A stretch of 64,000 nt of DNA from Blautia wexlerae (lineage in GTDB: Bacteria; Bacillota; Clostridia; Lachnospirales; Lachnospiraceae). Position 1 is the first letter of the stretch; every line of letters starts with the position of its first letter. The stretch lies in contig NZ_JAAIMY010000021.1 of NCBI RefSeq assembly GCF_013300825.1, positions 1-64,000 of the forward strand. The letters run 5' to 3'. The position numbers and the translations under genes are program-made. Under the pieces are notes generated by a model. The model was not told the DNA's origin and did not search any database. It saw only the letters and a list, made by a program, of their open reading frames with translations. Positions 1-8,759 of the stretch are shown piece after piece.

Positions 1-85
1 AGACATACAAGCCAAAATTCCATTGCCGCAGGCAATCTGGAATGAATTTTGGCTACGTTGCTGTGAACGGAGTGAACAGTAACGT
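1..85. repeat. Composite palindromic repeat, left copy (inverted relative to 7618-7706)
   Basis: Two adjoining hairpins. The first (about 10-54) pairs AGCCAAAATTC with GAATTTTGGCT around a GC-rich loop. The second (55-85) pairs ACGTTGCTG with CAGTAACGT around a GAACGGAGTGAA loop. The same two hairpins occur in opposite orientation at 7618-7706, with nearly the same sequence including the flanking AGACATACA. This looks like an intergenic repetitive element, not a gene. Confidence 0.8.
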
Positions 86-123
86 CCGCTATTCTATTGC
101 GTAAATTAATGAACAGATACATT

Positions 124-1212
124 TTATTTCTTTCTGCATGAGCCCCTGATAATCAGTTCCGGATGAATCAGTCTTTCAACCCTGCTCTCTTCCTCGGGAA
201 CTCCATTAATTTTTTCCAGAATCAGTTCTGCTGCCATTTTTCCCAGCTTTTCCTGAGGATGGGCAATCGTTGTGATTCCGTTTCCACGCTGTGCATACAG
301 CGAATTATCATAACCGGTAACTGAGATATCATCCGGTATTCTGACCCCCAGCTTTTCCAGTTCTTCCATAACCTGAACAGCTATCTGGTCATTATAGCAG
401 ACAATTCCATCCGGAAGTTGCCCGCTCTGCACCATTTCTTTTGCCATTAATGCGGGTTTTACTTTTCTGTCTTCTGTATGAAACCAGACAACGTCATCCG
501 GATCATAGGAAATCCCGGCTTCCTGCAATGCCTTCACATATCCTTTGTGACGTTCCAGTCCCTGCATATCATCTGCCTTAAAGAAACCTTTAATCTTCTT
601 ATGTCCCAGTTGCAGCAGATATTTTGTCACAAGATAACCTCCCTGCGCATCATCCATAAGGATATGCGGCTTGTCCCGCATTTCTGAATAGATTCCCTGG
701 ATGAACACATATGGGATTTCAAACTTGTCCAGATTCTGATAAAGATTTCTGTGCTTACAGATCATCTCACTTTTACTTGGTTCAATGATCAGCCCGTCAA
801 TATCTTTCTTCAGAAGTTCCTCCAGACATCTGGCTTCTTTCTGCCTGCTGTTTGCTGTATTTTTCAGGATAATACTATAACCACTTTCTGAAAGGACATT
901 ATCCATTCCCTGTATCAGTCTCGGAAAAATATAATCAGAGATATATGTGGTAACTACTGCAATATTCTTTGATTTCTTGATATGACGCATATTCTCAGAG
1001 CAATAAGTGCCTTTTCCATGAAATGCCTCCACATATCCATCCTGTTCCAGGATTCCCAGTGCCTTGCGGACTGTATGTCTGCTCAGGGAATATTTCTGTG
1101 AAAGTTCGTTTTCTGAAGGAAGCTTCTCTCCCGGCCGGATAGCTCCTGATACAATATCACTTCTGAGCTGTTCCATCAGTGAGAAATATTTCGGCTTTCC
1201 ATTATCTGTCAT
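124..1212 (-). CDS. AraR-like GntR/LacI-fusion transcriptional regulator
   Basis: A 362-residue sugar-responsive repressor. Residues 10-75 form a GntR winged helix (PSENELSQKYSLSRHTVRKAL, then GYVEAFHGKGTY). The remainder is a LacI/periplasmic-binding-protein sensor (IAVVTTYISDYIFP, then LGHKKIKGF, then DGIVCYNDQIA and DDISVTGYDNS). This domain order is that of AraR, the arabinose repressor of Bacillus. An ATG 78 bases further upstream is open, but I chose the inner ATG because AGGAGGG lies just before it. A long palindrome at 1239-1268 lies between a TATAAT box and the start, which suggests autorepression. The effector is unknown, and no sugar operon adjoins the gene. Confidence 0.88.
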   Translation of the reverse strand: MTDNGKPKYFSLMEQLRSDIVSGAIRPGEKLPSENELSQKYSLSRHTVRKALGILEQDGYVEAFHGKGTYCSENMRHIKKSKNIAVVTTYISDYIFPRLIQGMDNVLSESGYSIILKNTANSRQKEARCLEELLKKDIDGLIIEPSKSEMICKHRNLYQNLDKFEIPYVFIQGIYSEMRDKPHILMDDAQGGYLVTKYLLQLGHKKIKGFFKADDMQGLERHKGYVKALQEAGISYDPDDVVWFHTEDRKVKPALMAKEMVQSGQLPDGIVCYNDQIAVQVMEELEKLGVRIPDDISVTGYDNSLYAQRGNGITTIAHPQEKLGKMAAELILEKINGVPEEESRVERLIHPELIIRGSCRKK

Positions 1213-1238
1213 GTCTTCTTCCCTCCTGTATTTAGCAT

Positions 1239-1268
1239 ACAACTTGTACGCACATACGAACAAGTTGT
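1239..1268 (-). promoter_or_regulatory. Candidate autoregulatory operator of the AraR-like regulator
   Basis: Perfect inverted repeat ACAACTTGT-N12-ACAAGTTGT, 27 bases upstream of the regulator start. Its inner part (TTGTACG and, on the other strand, TTGTTCG) resembles the half-sites of AraR operators. A TATAAT-like -10 lies just upstream on the minus strand, near 1283-1288, so a bound repressor would block the promoter. The sequence shows the palindrome; the function is inferred. Confidence 0.6.
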
Positions 1269-1319
1269 TTTTTATGCATAAATTATACAAAATATCGGGG
1301 GATTTTTCATTAGTTTTTT

Positions 1320-2174
1320 CTACTCAGCCTTCTCTATTTCATAACAGATTCCGTGTACTGCCATACGAATTTCCTTATCCAGATGTGAATTGCAGGTTAT
1401 CAGCGTCACCATTCTCTCTGTTTCATTCGGTTCTACGCCTGTATCATACATGGAATTGTTTTTCAATACAGACAATTGTCTCTTGTATGCACTACTTGAC
1501 AGCTCATATCCATATTCAAATGCCGGACTGTGTGAAGATGCCTGTTCTACAGAAAAAATTCTGTACAGAAATTTTCTCTCCGGCGTCAGAATCTCTATCT
1601 CCGGACACAACTTCAGAAATTCCGGCTGTTCATAACGGTTCAGATTGGCAAACATCATATTTCCTTCCATGTTATGACCGTAAATAATACTGTGGGAACC
1701 TGTGAGATCTTTTTTATTATTATGTTCAAGAAAAATGCAGCCAAACAAGTCTTCTTCTTTTTTGAAATTATGCCTCAGATAATATTCATCATCTGTTCCC
1801 TGTACAACAGGATAAGAAATATCAGCTCCCGGTATGGTAATCCAGGCAGCCACCTGGGAGTTGATCTTTCTTAAATTCTCCCAGGAAATCCCGAAGGATT
1901 CCCTGATCTTATCTGCTTTGTCCGTATCTTTCTGATTCTTTTTATTTCTTTTCTTTTCGGATTTACTTTTTTCTTTTGAAGATGATCCATCTTTCTTTTC
2001 TATTTTTGGTATTTTTTCTCCATCTGATGTTGCTGCTATATCAGCAATTTCTTCATATCCCTGCTTTGCTGCAAGATTCTGTTCATAGCTTTTTATATAA
2101 AATCCGCCACAGTATATCAAAAGTCCCAGTGATGCTGCGATCACGCTTACAGCAAACGTCTTCAGTTTCTTCAT
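1320..2174 (-). CDS. srtB: Class B sortase
   Basis: A 284-residue membrane-anchored transpeptidase that cleaves a C-terminal sorting signal and attaches the protein to peptidoglycan. It has an N-terminal membrane helix (residues 7-26), then a charged Lys/Glu/Ser-rich linker (about 45-90), then the sortase barrel. The catalytic His is in IIYGHNMEGNMMF, the Cys in TLITCNSHLDKEIRMAVHG, and the Arg follows the Cys (EIRMAVHG). The IYGHNM signature favours class B. Its ATG overlaps the TGA of the surface-protein gene by 4 bases (ATGA), so the two are probably translationally coupled and the sortase is probably dedicated to that protein. Confidence 0.9.
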   Translation of the reverse strand: MKKLKTFAVSVIAASLGLLIYCGGFYIKSYEQNLAAKQGYEEIADIAATSDGEKIPKIEKKDGSSSKEKSKSEKKRNKKNQKDTDKADKIRESFGISWENLRKINSQVAAWITIPGADISYPVVQGTDDEYYLRHNFKKEEDLFGCIFLEHNNKKDLTGSHSIIYGHNMEGNMMFANLNRYEQPEFLKLCPEIEILTPERKFLYRIFSVEQASSHSPAFEYGYELSSSAYKRQLSVLKNNSMYDTGVEPNETERMVTLITCNSHLDKEIRMAVHGICYEIEKAE

Positions 2175-5100
2175 TTCCGACGTATGCCTCTGATATTTTT
2201 CCTGCCTGTCAGAGATTTTCTGTATATCAGTACTCCACCGGCAAGCAGTATCAGTCCAAGTACACCAAGCACAGCCATTACTCTAAACGGTCTGGTATCT
2301 CCTGTTTTGGAGCTTCCTGCTACAGAACCATTCTGATAGCTTCCATAACCTGAAGAATATCCACCGGAATTTCCATAACTGCCTCCATTGCTTCCACTGT
2401 TTCCGTTATTATATGACGGTACAGGTGTTTTTGTCGGTGCAGGTGTCATTTTCGGACAGGTTCCCGGAGTAGTTGCAGGTACAGGTGTTGGTGTCAGTGC
2501 CGGAGATGGTGTTTCAGACGGTTTCGGTGTTTCAGACGGTTTCGGTGTTTCAGTCGGAGTCGGAGTTACAGATGGCCTGGGAACCATTTTTATATATACC
2601 TCATTCTGCGCAGATGTTTCCGGCGAAATATCTCCTTTTGCTCTGGCTGTATTTACAACTTTTGTCTGCTCCGTACTCTCTGTCTCAAATATAACCTCAT
2701 AGCAAACCTCAATTTTATCCTTATCAGAAAGTGTTGTTCCTGTTTCAATCCTGAAACCTGTTTCAGATGCTTCTACCTTAATATCTTTTAGTTCCACATC
2801 ATTTTTCTTTACAAAAATACTGTCTTTTATAAGTGTTATACCTTCCGTTTCAAATGCATCTTCAATCACGATGTTTTTATCTGTGATATCTTCTCTTAAT
2901 TGTTTTACAGTCAGCTTATAATATCCTTTTTCGCCGGATAAATACTCTTTTTTATCGGATTCCTTAACGATCTCCAGAACCGGGCTGTGTACCTCAACTT
3001 CTTCTTCATCTGAAGCCGGTATATTTTCTCTGCTGTTTATCACTGCTGTATTGTGCACTTTCTGTCCTGCCAGCATTTCATCGATCACTGCCACCTGATA
3101 CTCTACGATCATTTTCTTCTGAGTCTGGCAGTCCAGAGGATTATACATTACCTGTTCAGCCAGACCTCCTCTGTCATTATCACAGATACTGTATCTGCTA
3201 TCTTTAATCAGTGCTTTTCCCGTATTCATTGTAAATGTATTGTCATCATTGATCTGTACTTCTGCATCTGTCACATTGCCATTCTCATCCATGAGGATCA
3301 CTGAATCCTTCAAAAGGCGTACTCCCTGTGTATCAATCACATCATTAAGTACAACATCACGCGCCACACAACCAGTCTGTTCCTGAGTCATAACAATGCG
3401 GTATGTAATGATATCCCCATATTTATATGACGGTTTATCTGCATTTTTCTCTACCTTAAGAACCGGGGTATTTATCCATACCTTAGAAGTGTCTTTGACC
3501 GTCTGGGCATTATCTGCATATGCCTGAGCAGTATTTACAATTTCCATGCCATTGACACTTTCCTGTACTGTACAGCGGAAATTAACTGTAACAGGTATCT
3601 GATACGGAAGATCCGAGATTGTTACAATCCATCCCGTACCCTGACGTGTCACCTGACAGTTCACCTGTTTTTCTACAGTTTCCTTATAATTCTCAGGATT
3701 CAGTTCATTTCCCGCATCATCAGTACCTGCTGTGGGATACTGGATCACAGATGGTACTCCGCTTACTGTAACTGCTCCCTCTTCTCCATCCAGAGCCAGC
3801 CCTTCCGGAAGGGAAAGGTCACTGATCACCAGATTTCTGGCTATAGATCCTTTCTGAAGATTATTTACGGTAACCCGATAATTCACCTGTTCTCCAACAC
3901 GGAATTCATTTTCAACACGTCCGTCACCGGTTGCCTGATATGGATTCTGGAAACTCTTATCAATAGAGAGAACTGCCGTGTTTACATAAACTTCCGCATC
4001 ATCCTGTGCAGGTGCTGTATTCTGTGCCTGTACATTAGCTATATTGATACTCTCCATGCCATTTGCTTCTTCCGCAACTGTACAGATAAAAGAAATTGTG
4101 ACCGGAACTCCTGCCGGAAGATCTGAGATATTCAATCTCCATCCTGTACCTTCCTGAAGAAATTCATAGCCAACCTGCTTCTCTGATGTTTCATTGTAAA
4201 GCTCCGGATTCAACTGGTTGGGCACATCCTCTGTTCCTGCTACAGGCTGCACAACACTCTGTGGAATTCCGATAACGGATACATTGTCAGCAGATGTCAG
4301 AACAAGACCTTCCGGCATCTGTGTGTCCCAGATTGTTACATTTCTCGCTATGGTACCTTCTTTTTTATTTTCTACCACTACATTATACTGTACCTGTTCT
4401 CCCACCTGCCATTCATAATGATCCGCTGTTTTCTCTATCCAGAACTCTCCTGAATTTACATAAACCTCTGCATCATCTGCTCTTTCTTCTGCATTCGAAG
4501 CTTTTACAGATGCTGCATTCACACTCTCATGTCCGTTAGCTTCCTCCTGTGCAATGCAATGAAAAATAATTGTCACAGGTGTACTGTATGGCAGATAAGA
4601 ACAATAGAAAGTAAAACCATTTCCGTCTGCATCCAATCCGGTCTCTACCTGTCTTGTTTCATATGCCTGTCCTGTTTTCTTATCTGGTACAGGATAATTG
4701 ATCTGTTTCTGTACTCCCAGAACCTCCACACTGTCAGCACCGCCTGCAAGCACCAGTCCCTGAGGCAGACTAATATCAGTTACATTCACATCTTTCGCAA
4801 TTGTTCCTGCAGACACATTGTTTACCACAATCCTGTAGGTAACCTGCTCTCCTGTCTGCCATTCATATTTATCGGCTGTTTTACTGATTTCAAATTTCGG
4901 ACTGTTGGGCCATACTTCTGCCAGATCTTTACGCGTTTCCTGCTCTCCTGTGTCTGAATTGATCAGATTATCGGCTGTAGCAGAAACAATATTTTCCCAC
5001 TCCATTCCATTTGAAGTGTCCAAAGCCTGGCATTTAAATCGGACTGTAATCTTTTCCCCATATTTCAGAGACGGGCATTCTGCCTTCCAGCCATTGTCTC

Positions 5101-6838
5101 CGATTCTGGTCAGTATACAGTTCTCCGCATTTGTCTCTGTTGCATACTGTCCTTCCAGAAGCTGCAGACATGCCGGTATTTCATCTGTGACCACAACATT
5201 CAATGCCCTTACATCCGGTTTTGTCTGAGAAACCGTAACTTCATAATCTACAGTGTCTCCTACTTTCCATTCATATGCAGACACATTTTTTGCCACTTCA
5301 AGTTCCGGAGAAATTACACTTTTTACCCATACAATATCTGTATCCATGGTATCCCCTGTGCCACTCATACGTTCATAGCTCATAGACGCATGGTTAGGTA
5401 TCAGGAGCGTATATCCGTCCTCTGCAATGTATTTTGAAATATTAATTTCGGATTCCGGTCTCATCTGTACTTTCAGAATAAATGTATAAGTCTGATTATC
5501 TGTAAAAGCTTCCTCCTGAAGGCTTTCTGCTTTTGCACTGCAGATTATCTTCTGTCCTTCAATAGCTGTATCAAACTGATCTGTCACATTCTGACCTGTA
5601 TCATTTATGATATGTATCTTTGAAGTATCCTCTATTTTCAGGCATTCCTCCAATGTATCCTGAATCACAAATGAGCGAAGTTTATTTGGTGTTACTTCAG
5701 CCTGGATCATATACTGGAACTCTTCCCCCTGTACTGCTGTAAAAGGCTGATCTTTCGCTGCGACAGATGCCTGTTCCCAGGTACTGTCAACCTCTCCTAC
5801 TCTTTTCTGTGGAGCTTTCTTCATCTCAATGTCTCCAAAACAGTATGAGGTAAAATCAAAATAAGCAAAGCCCTTACAAAACTTCTGTCCCTGAAAGTTC
5901 AGACAATAGGAGTTTCCTGAGCCATCCACATATTTTCTGATTACTCCCTGTGCCCATTTCTCTTTAGAACCTGCTTTTTCAATGCTGGCTTCTCTGCTGG
6001 CATCCCACATATCGAGCTTTTCCTGATGCGAGAACACAAGATTAAAATTATCTGTGTCATACAGCATATTCATCCAGCCTTTCTGATCATCAGGCTCTAT
6101 GGCAACATTCTGGGAACCCACATAATTTCCGTTTACTTTAAGGAAATCATTATCTGACAGAATATAGATCTGATCCAGATTGCTGTCAGACGGGATTTCT
6201 ACTGCCTGTGCAGCATCTATATCCCTGATTGTTCCATGACCACGAACCGACAGTACCTCTTCTGTCCCATGTTTCAGAAATTGGAAATTAACCTTTGCAG
6301 ATCCTACAGAGTAAATAAAAACTCCAATACTGTTTCTGGAAAAGCCAACAACCGGATAGGACTCATTATTCTCCCAGCCAAAGCTTATCCCTCCGGCATT
6401 CTCTGTTTTTGTTATGGGTGTACGGATGTCATAACGTCTCTCCGCATTCTCAACTCCCATAAGACTAAGACGTACATCCACAATATTCCCGGCAGCATCT
6501 CTTCCAACATTATTATAACGGATTCCGGCACTTCCCGGCTTATAGTCCTCTGATACTCTCACAGTTTCTGCATCTCTGTCGCTTCTTCCATGATCAGAAA
6601 AAGCATCCCTGTCCTTGTTATCGCACCCAAAGATTTCATATGTGGTAATGCCTGGCTGGTACTTCATATTAAAACGGTATCCATAATCCACCGTCTGATC
6701 TGTCTGCCATATTTCTATCCCTTTTGCAGCAGCCTGCACCATATCCATCGGCAAAAAACTCAATATTGCCTGCATGACAAACAGCACTGCGAGCAGTAAA
6801 GCTCCCAGACGTTCCTTCCATTTTAAGTTACGTTTCAT
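2171..6838 (-). CDS. Sortase-anchored surface protein with DUF11-type repeats
   Basis: A 1,555-residue cell-wall protein. The start is the ATG at 6838, preceded by AAAGGAGA; the upstream in-frame ATG would place 31 extra residues before a clear signal peptide (LGALLLAVLFVMQAILSF, ending near VQAAA). An N-terminal region of about 350 residues without a recognised domain is followed by at least six repeats of about 150-165 residues, each opening like PKFEISKTADKYEWQTGEQV (DUF11/isopeptide-type modules), then a Pro/Thr/Ser stalk, a Gly/Ser/Tyr-rich spacer and the anchor: SSKTGDTRP, hydrophobic helix, Arg/Lys tail. The anchor lacks the usual LP before the XTG. It is probably an adhesin or fimbrial-type protein; the ligand is unknown. 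The sortase gene follows with a 4-base overlap. Confidence 0.88.
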   Translation of the reverse strand: MKRNLKWKERLGALLLAVLFVMQAILSFLPMDMVQAAAKGIEIWQTDQTVDYGYRFNMKYQPGITTYEIFGCDNKDRDAFSDHGRSDRDAETVRVSEDYKPGSAGIRYNNVGRDAAGNIVDVRLSLMGVENAERRYDIRTPITKTENAGGISFGWENNESYPVVGFSRNSIGVFIYSVGSAKVNFQFLKHGTEEVLSVRGHGTIRDIDAAQAVEIPSDSNLDQIYILSDNDFLKVNGNYVGSQNVAIEPDDQKGWMNMLYDTDNFNLVFSHQEKLDMWDASREASIEKAGSKEKWAQGVIRKYVDGSGNSYCLNFQGQKFCKGFAYFDFTSYCFGDIEMKKAPQKRVGEVDSTWEQASVAAKDQPFTAVQGEEFQYMIQAEVTPNKLRSFVIQDTLEECLKIEDTSKIHIINDTGQNVTDQFDTAIEGQKIICSAKAESLQEEAFTDNQTYTFILKVQMRPESEINISKYIAEDGYTLLIPNHASMSYERMSGTGDTMDTDIVWVKSVISPELEVAKNVSAYEWKVGDTVDYEVTVSQTKPDVRALNVVVTDEIPACLQLLEGQYATETNAENCILTRIGDNGWKAECPSLKYGEKITVRFKCQALDTSNGMEWENIVSATADNLINSDTGEQETRKDLAEVWPNSPKFEISKTADKYEWQTGEQVTYRIVVNNVSAGTIAKDVNVTDISLPQGLVLAGGADSVEVLGVQKQINYPVPDKKTGQAYETRQVETGLDADGNGFTFYCSYLPYSTPVTIIFHCIAQEEANGHESVNAASVKASNAEERADDAEVYVNSGEFWIEKTADHYEWQVGEQVQYNVVVENKKEGTIARNVTIWDTQMPEGLVLTSADNVSVIGIPQSVVQPVAGTEDVPNQLNPELYNETSEKQVGYEFLQEGTGWRLNISDLPAGVPVTISFICTVAEEANGMESINIANVQAQNTAPAQDDAEVYVNTAVLSIDKSFQNPYQATGDGRVENEFRVGEQVNYRVTVNNLQKGSIARNLVISDLSLPEGLALDGEEGAVTVSGVPSVIQYPTAGTDDAGNELNPENYKETVEKQVNCQVTRQGTGWIVTISDLPYQIPVTVNFRCTVQESVNGMEIVNTAQAYADNAQTVKDTSKVWINTPVLKVEKNADKPSYKYGDIITYRIVMTQEQTGCVARDVVLNDVIDTQGVRLLKDSVILMDENGNVTDAEVQINDDNTFTMNTGKALIKDSRYSICDNDRGGLAEQVMYNPLDCQTQKKMIVEYQVAVIDEMLAGQKVHNTAVINSRENIPASDEEEVEVHSPVLEIVKESDKKEYLSGEKGYYKLTVKQLREDITDKNIVIEDAFETEGITLIKDSIFVKKNDVELKDIKVEASETGFRIETGTTLSDKDKIEVCYEVIFETESTEQTKVVNTARAKGDISPETSAQNEVYIKMVPRPSVTPTPTETPKPSETPKPSETPSPALTPTPVPATTPGTCPKMTPAPTKTPVPSYNNGNSGSNGGSYGNSGGYSSGYGSYQNGSVAGSSKTGDTRPFRVMAVLGVLGLILLAGGVLIYRKSLTGRKNIRGIRRK
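2511..2546 (-). repeat. 18-bp in-frame tandem repeat in the Pro/Thr/Ser stalk
   Basis: Two exact copies of an 18-base unit (GTTTCAGACGGTTTCGGT on the plus strand) and a partial third encode repeated ETPKPS in the stalk of the surface protein. Units are multiples of three, so slippage would change stalk length without a frameshift. Confidence 0.8.
2620..5330 (-). repeat. Six DUF11-like protein repeats within the surface protein
   Basis: Repeat starts fall near 5310, 4890, 4445, 3980, 3465 and 2985, a spacing of roughly 420-515 bases. Each encodes a motif like V/I-x-K-x-A-D-x-Y-x-W-x-x-G-E, then ARNVxxxD, then LPxGLxL. The copies are clearly diverged from each other, so they are old duplications rather than recent ones. 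The last two are shorter and more distant. Confidence 0.75.
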
Positions 6839-7016
6839 TTTCTGTCTCCTTTCCAGATAAAAATAAATGTGGGATTTTCCTGCACCTGACAGGATTAGAG
6901 AATAGAAATAAATTGACAGCCGCATCTTCATCGGCTTCAGAATTATGAATTATTATAAGATTTAAGATTTTTAAGATTCCGCGCAGGGTTTCTTTCCTGA
7001 AATCCTGCACAGATTT

Positions 7017-7478
7017 TCATTGATCATTTCTTTTCTTCAGCCATGAAAGAAAATAAAGAATAATTGCAAGGATAATAAAGAATGGAATCGCAACTCCGAT
7101 TACCAGAATCAGTAAAATAATTATAACGGTTGCTGCAGCAATAACGATGGCCCTGCCATGCCAGGTAGAAAGATCGATTACTTTTTTCCATCTTTTCTCC
7201 TGCTGATGAGGAAGCTCTGTCTCATTGCCATAACTGCTTCCGTAAGAAGAATACTCTCCGTAATCTTCCTGTGTACTTCCATCATCTGTATCGATCAGAG
7301 TCTTTGCTATCAGATGCGGGTCTCCCAGTTCCTGCAATACTTCCTGCTCTGAACGTCCGCCACGTACCTGAGACTGTATATAATCTTCATAATACCTGAT
7401 ATGTGCCGCTGCTTTGCCCTCCTGCATCTGACCGGCAAGCTGGCTTCTCAGGATTTCCAAAAATTCTTTTCTGTTCAT
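7017..7478 (-). CDS. HAAS-domain (DUF1700-like) membrane protein
   Basis: A 153-residue protein. Residues 1-65 form a helical HAAS-type domain (MNRKEFLEILRSQL, then IRYYEDYIQSQVRGGRSEQEVLQELGDP). A Ser/Tyr/Gly linker leads to a C-terminal pair of membrane helices (VIAAATVIIILLILVIGVAIPFFIILAIILYFL, split here by context) and a short basic tail. Proteins of this type usually sit beside PadR regulators and affect envelope functions; no PadR gene is next to it here. It lies upstream of the surface-protein gene on the same strand, about 180 bases away, and may share its transcript. Confidence 0.7.
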   Translation of the reverse strand: MNRKEFLEILRSQLAGQMQEGKAAAHIRYYEDYIQSQVRGGRSEQEVLQELGDPHLIAKTLIDTDDGSTQEDYGEYSSYGSSYGNETELPHQQEKRWKKVIDLSTWHGRAIVIAAATVIIILLILVIGVAIPFFIILAIILYFLSWLKKRNDQ

Positions 7479-7517
7479 TTTTTACACTCCATTTTGCCAG
7501 AAATACATGTCAAAACT

Positions 7518-7542
7518 CTACTGCTCACTCCGTTATCAGTAG
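7518..7542. repeat. Short hairpin repeat of the TACTG...CAGTA family
   Basis: CTACTG and CAGTAG flank a 13-base loop that contains CTCACTCCG. The loop matches the loops of the copies at 55-85 and 7618-7648. Confidence 0.65.
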
Positions 7543-7617
7543 TACTCTTATTTTACCATATATACCGCAGGTAGCAACTAATATAATCATAAACTTTTTA
7601 TGAAATTCTTATAAACT

Positions 7618-7733
7618 CAGTTACTGTTCACTCCGTTCTCAGTAACTGAGCCAAAATTCATTCCAGATTACCTGCGGCAATGGAATGAATTTTGGCTTGT
7701 ATGTCTCGGGATTTTGGCATATTCATGCCAAAA
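7618..7733. repeat. Composite palindromic repeat, right copy, with a third hairpin
   Basis: Three consecutive hairpins. CAGTTACTG/CAGTAACTG spans 7618-7648. AGCCAAAATTCATTCC/GGAATGAATTTTGGCT spans 7649-7697 with a 16-base stem. TTTTGGCAT/ATGCCAAAA spans about 7712-7733. The first two are the reverse complement of positions 1-85. There is no T run, so these are not typical intrinsic terminators. They fill most of the roughly 300-base gap between the HAAS gene and aguB. Confidence 0.8.
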
Positions 7734-7778
7734 CACCTCGCGGGATAGTGGTGTGTGAACAATAACTAAACTCATACA

Positions 7779-8657
7779 TCATTTCCCGACAATTTTTGCA
7801 TACATTTCAGGTCTGCGGTCTCTGAAAAGTCCCCAGTTCAGTCTGTCTGCCTTTAATGCATCCAGGTCAAAAGTGCTTACAAGCACCCCCTCTTCCCCTC
7901 CGGGCAATTCTGCGCAGAGAGCACCTGTGTTGTCTGTGATAAAAGAGGAACCATAAAAATTAAGAGCAGATTTCTGCATGCCGTTATCCGGACATGGCTC
8001 TACTGTTTCCTCACCGATTCTGTTGGCAGCGATTACAGGGATCAGATTGGAGGCAGCGTGTCCCTGCATACATCTTCTCCAGTGTTCCATGCTGTCACAT
8101 TCCAGGATGGGTTCACTTCCGATAGCAGTAGGATAAAAGAGAAACTCCGCTCCCTGCAACGCCATACATCTTGCCGTTTCCGGGAACCACTGATCCCAGC
8201 AGATTCCAACTCCAATGATTCCAAATCTGGTGTCAAAGACCTTAAAGCCGGTATCTCCCGGTGTGAAATAGAATTTTTCCTGATAATAATGGTCATCCGG
8301 AATATGTATTTTCCGGTAAACGCCAAGATTCTTCCCATCTGCATCCAGAACCGCAACGCTGTTATAAGTATTATTGACCTCTTTTTCATAAAAGCTGACC
8401 GGAATCACAATCCCCAGCTCTGCCGCTACCCTGCTGAAATGACGCACTGCAGGGTTTTCCTCTGCAGTCTGCGCATATTCATAATACTCATATCTGCGCT
8501 CCTGGCAGAAATAGGGCCGTTCAAAAAGCTCCGGAAGAAGAACAATCTCAGCTCCCTTTGCTGCTGCCTGACGCACCAGTTCCTCTGCATGGGCAATATT
8601 TTTCTCCACACTTTTACTGCATTTCATCTGAACTGCTGCCACTGTTACATTTCTCAT
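7779..8657 (-). CDS. aguB: N-carbamoylputrescine amidase
   Basis: A 292-residue cytosolic nitrilase-fold enzyme that hydrolyses N-carbamoylputrescine to putrescine, CO2 and ammonia. The Glu-Lys-Cys triad is visible: Glu in LLPELFERPYF, Lys in YRKIHIPDD and Cys in GVGICWDQWFPE. The length is normal for AguB. AGGAGG precedes the ATG. It is the last gene of the polyamine operon, 102 bases after aguA, and completes the arginine-agmatine-putrescine route. Confidence 0.95.
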   Translation of the reverse strand: MRNVTVAAVQMKCSKSVEKNIAHAEELVRQAAAKGAEIVLLPELFERPYFCQERRYEYYEYAQTAEENPAVRHFSRVAAELGIVIPVSFYEKEVNNTYNSVAVLDADGKNLGVYRKIHIPDDHYYQEKFYFTPGDTGFKVFDTRFGIIGVGICWDQWFPETARCMALQGAEFLFYPTAIGSEPILECDSMEHWRRCMQGHAASNLIPVIAANRIGEETVEPCPDNGMQKSALNFYGSSFITDNTGALCAELPGGEEGVLVSTFDLDALKADRLNWGLFRDRRPEMYAKIVGK

Positions 8658-8759
8658 CCTGTCTGTTCCTCCTGCTCCTGTTTACATAAGTAAGTTTTTT
8701 CATAACTTTCAGGTAATAACCCTCAAACACATGACTCTCAAAGTTTTTCTGCATCAAGG

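Noticed and set aside
4529-4957. Long plus-strand open frame inside the surface-protein gene
   Set aside because: Antisense shadow of a repeat-rich coding region; rich in Cys and Ser with no ribosome site.
2620-5330. Regular spacing of about 450 bases that might suggest a repeat array of the CRISPR type
   Set aside because: The repeats are protein domains of one reading frame, diverged at DNA level, and far too long for CRISPR.
6828-7010. 60-codon minus-strand open frame between the surface-protein and HAAS genes
   Set aside because: It overlaps the surface-protein start and signal region in another frame and has no protein-like pattern.
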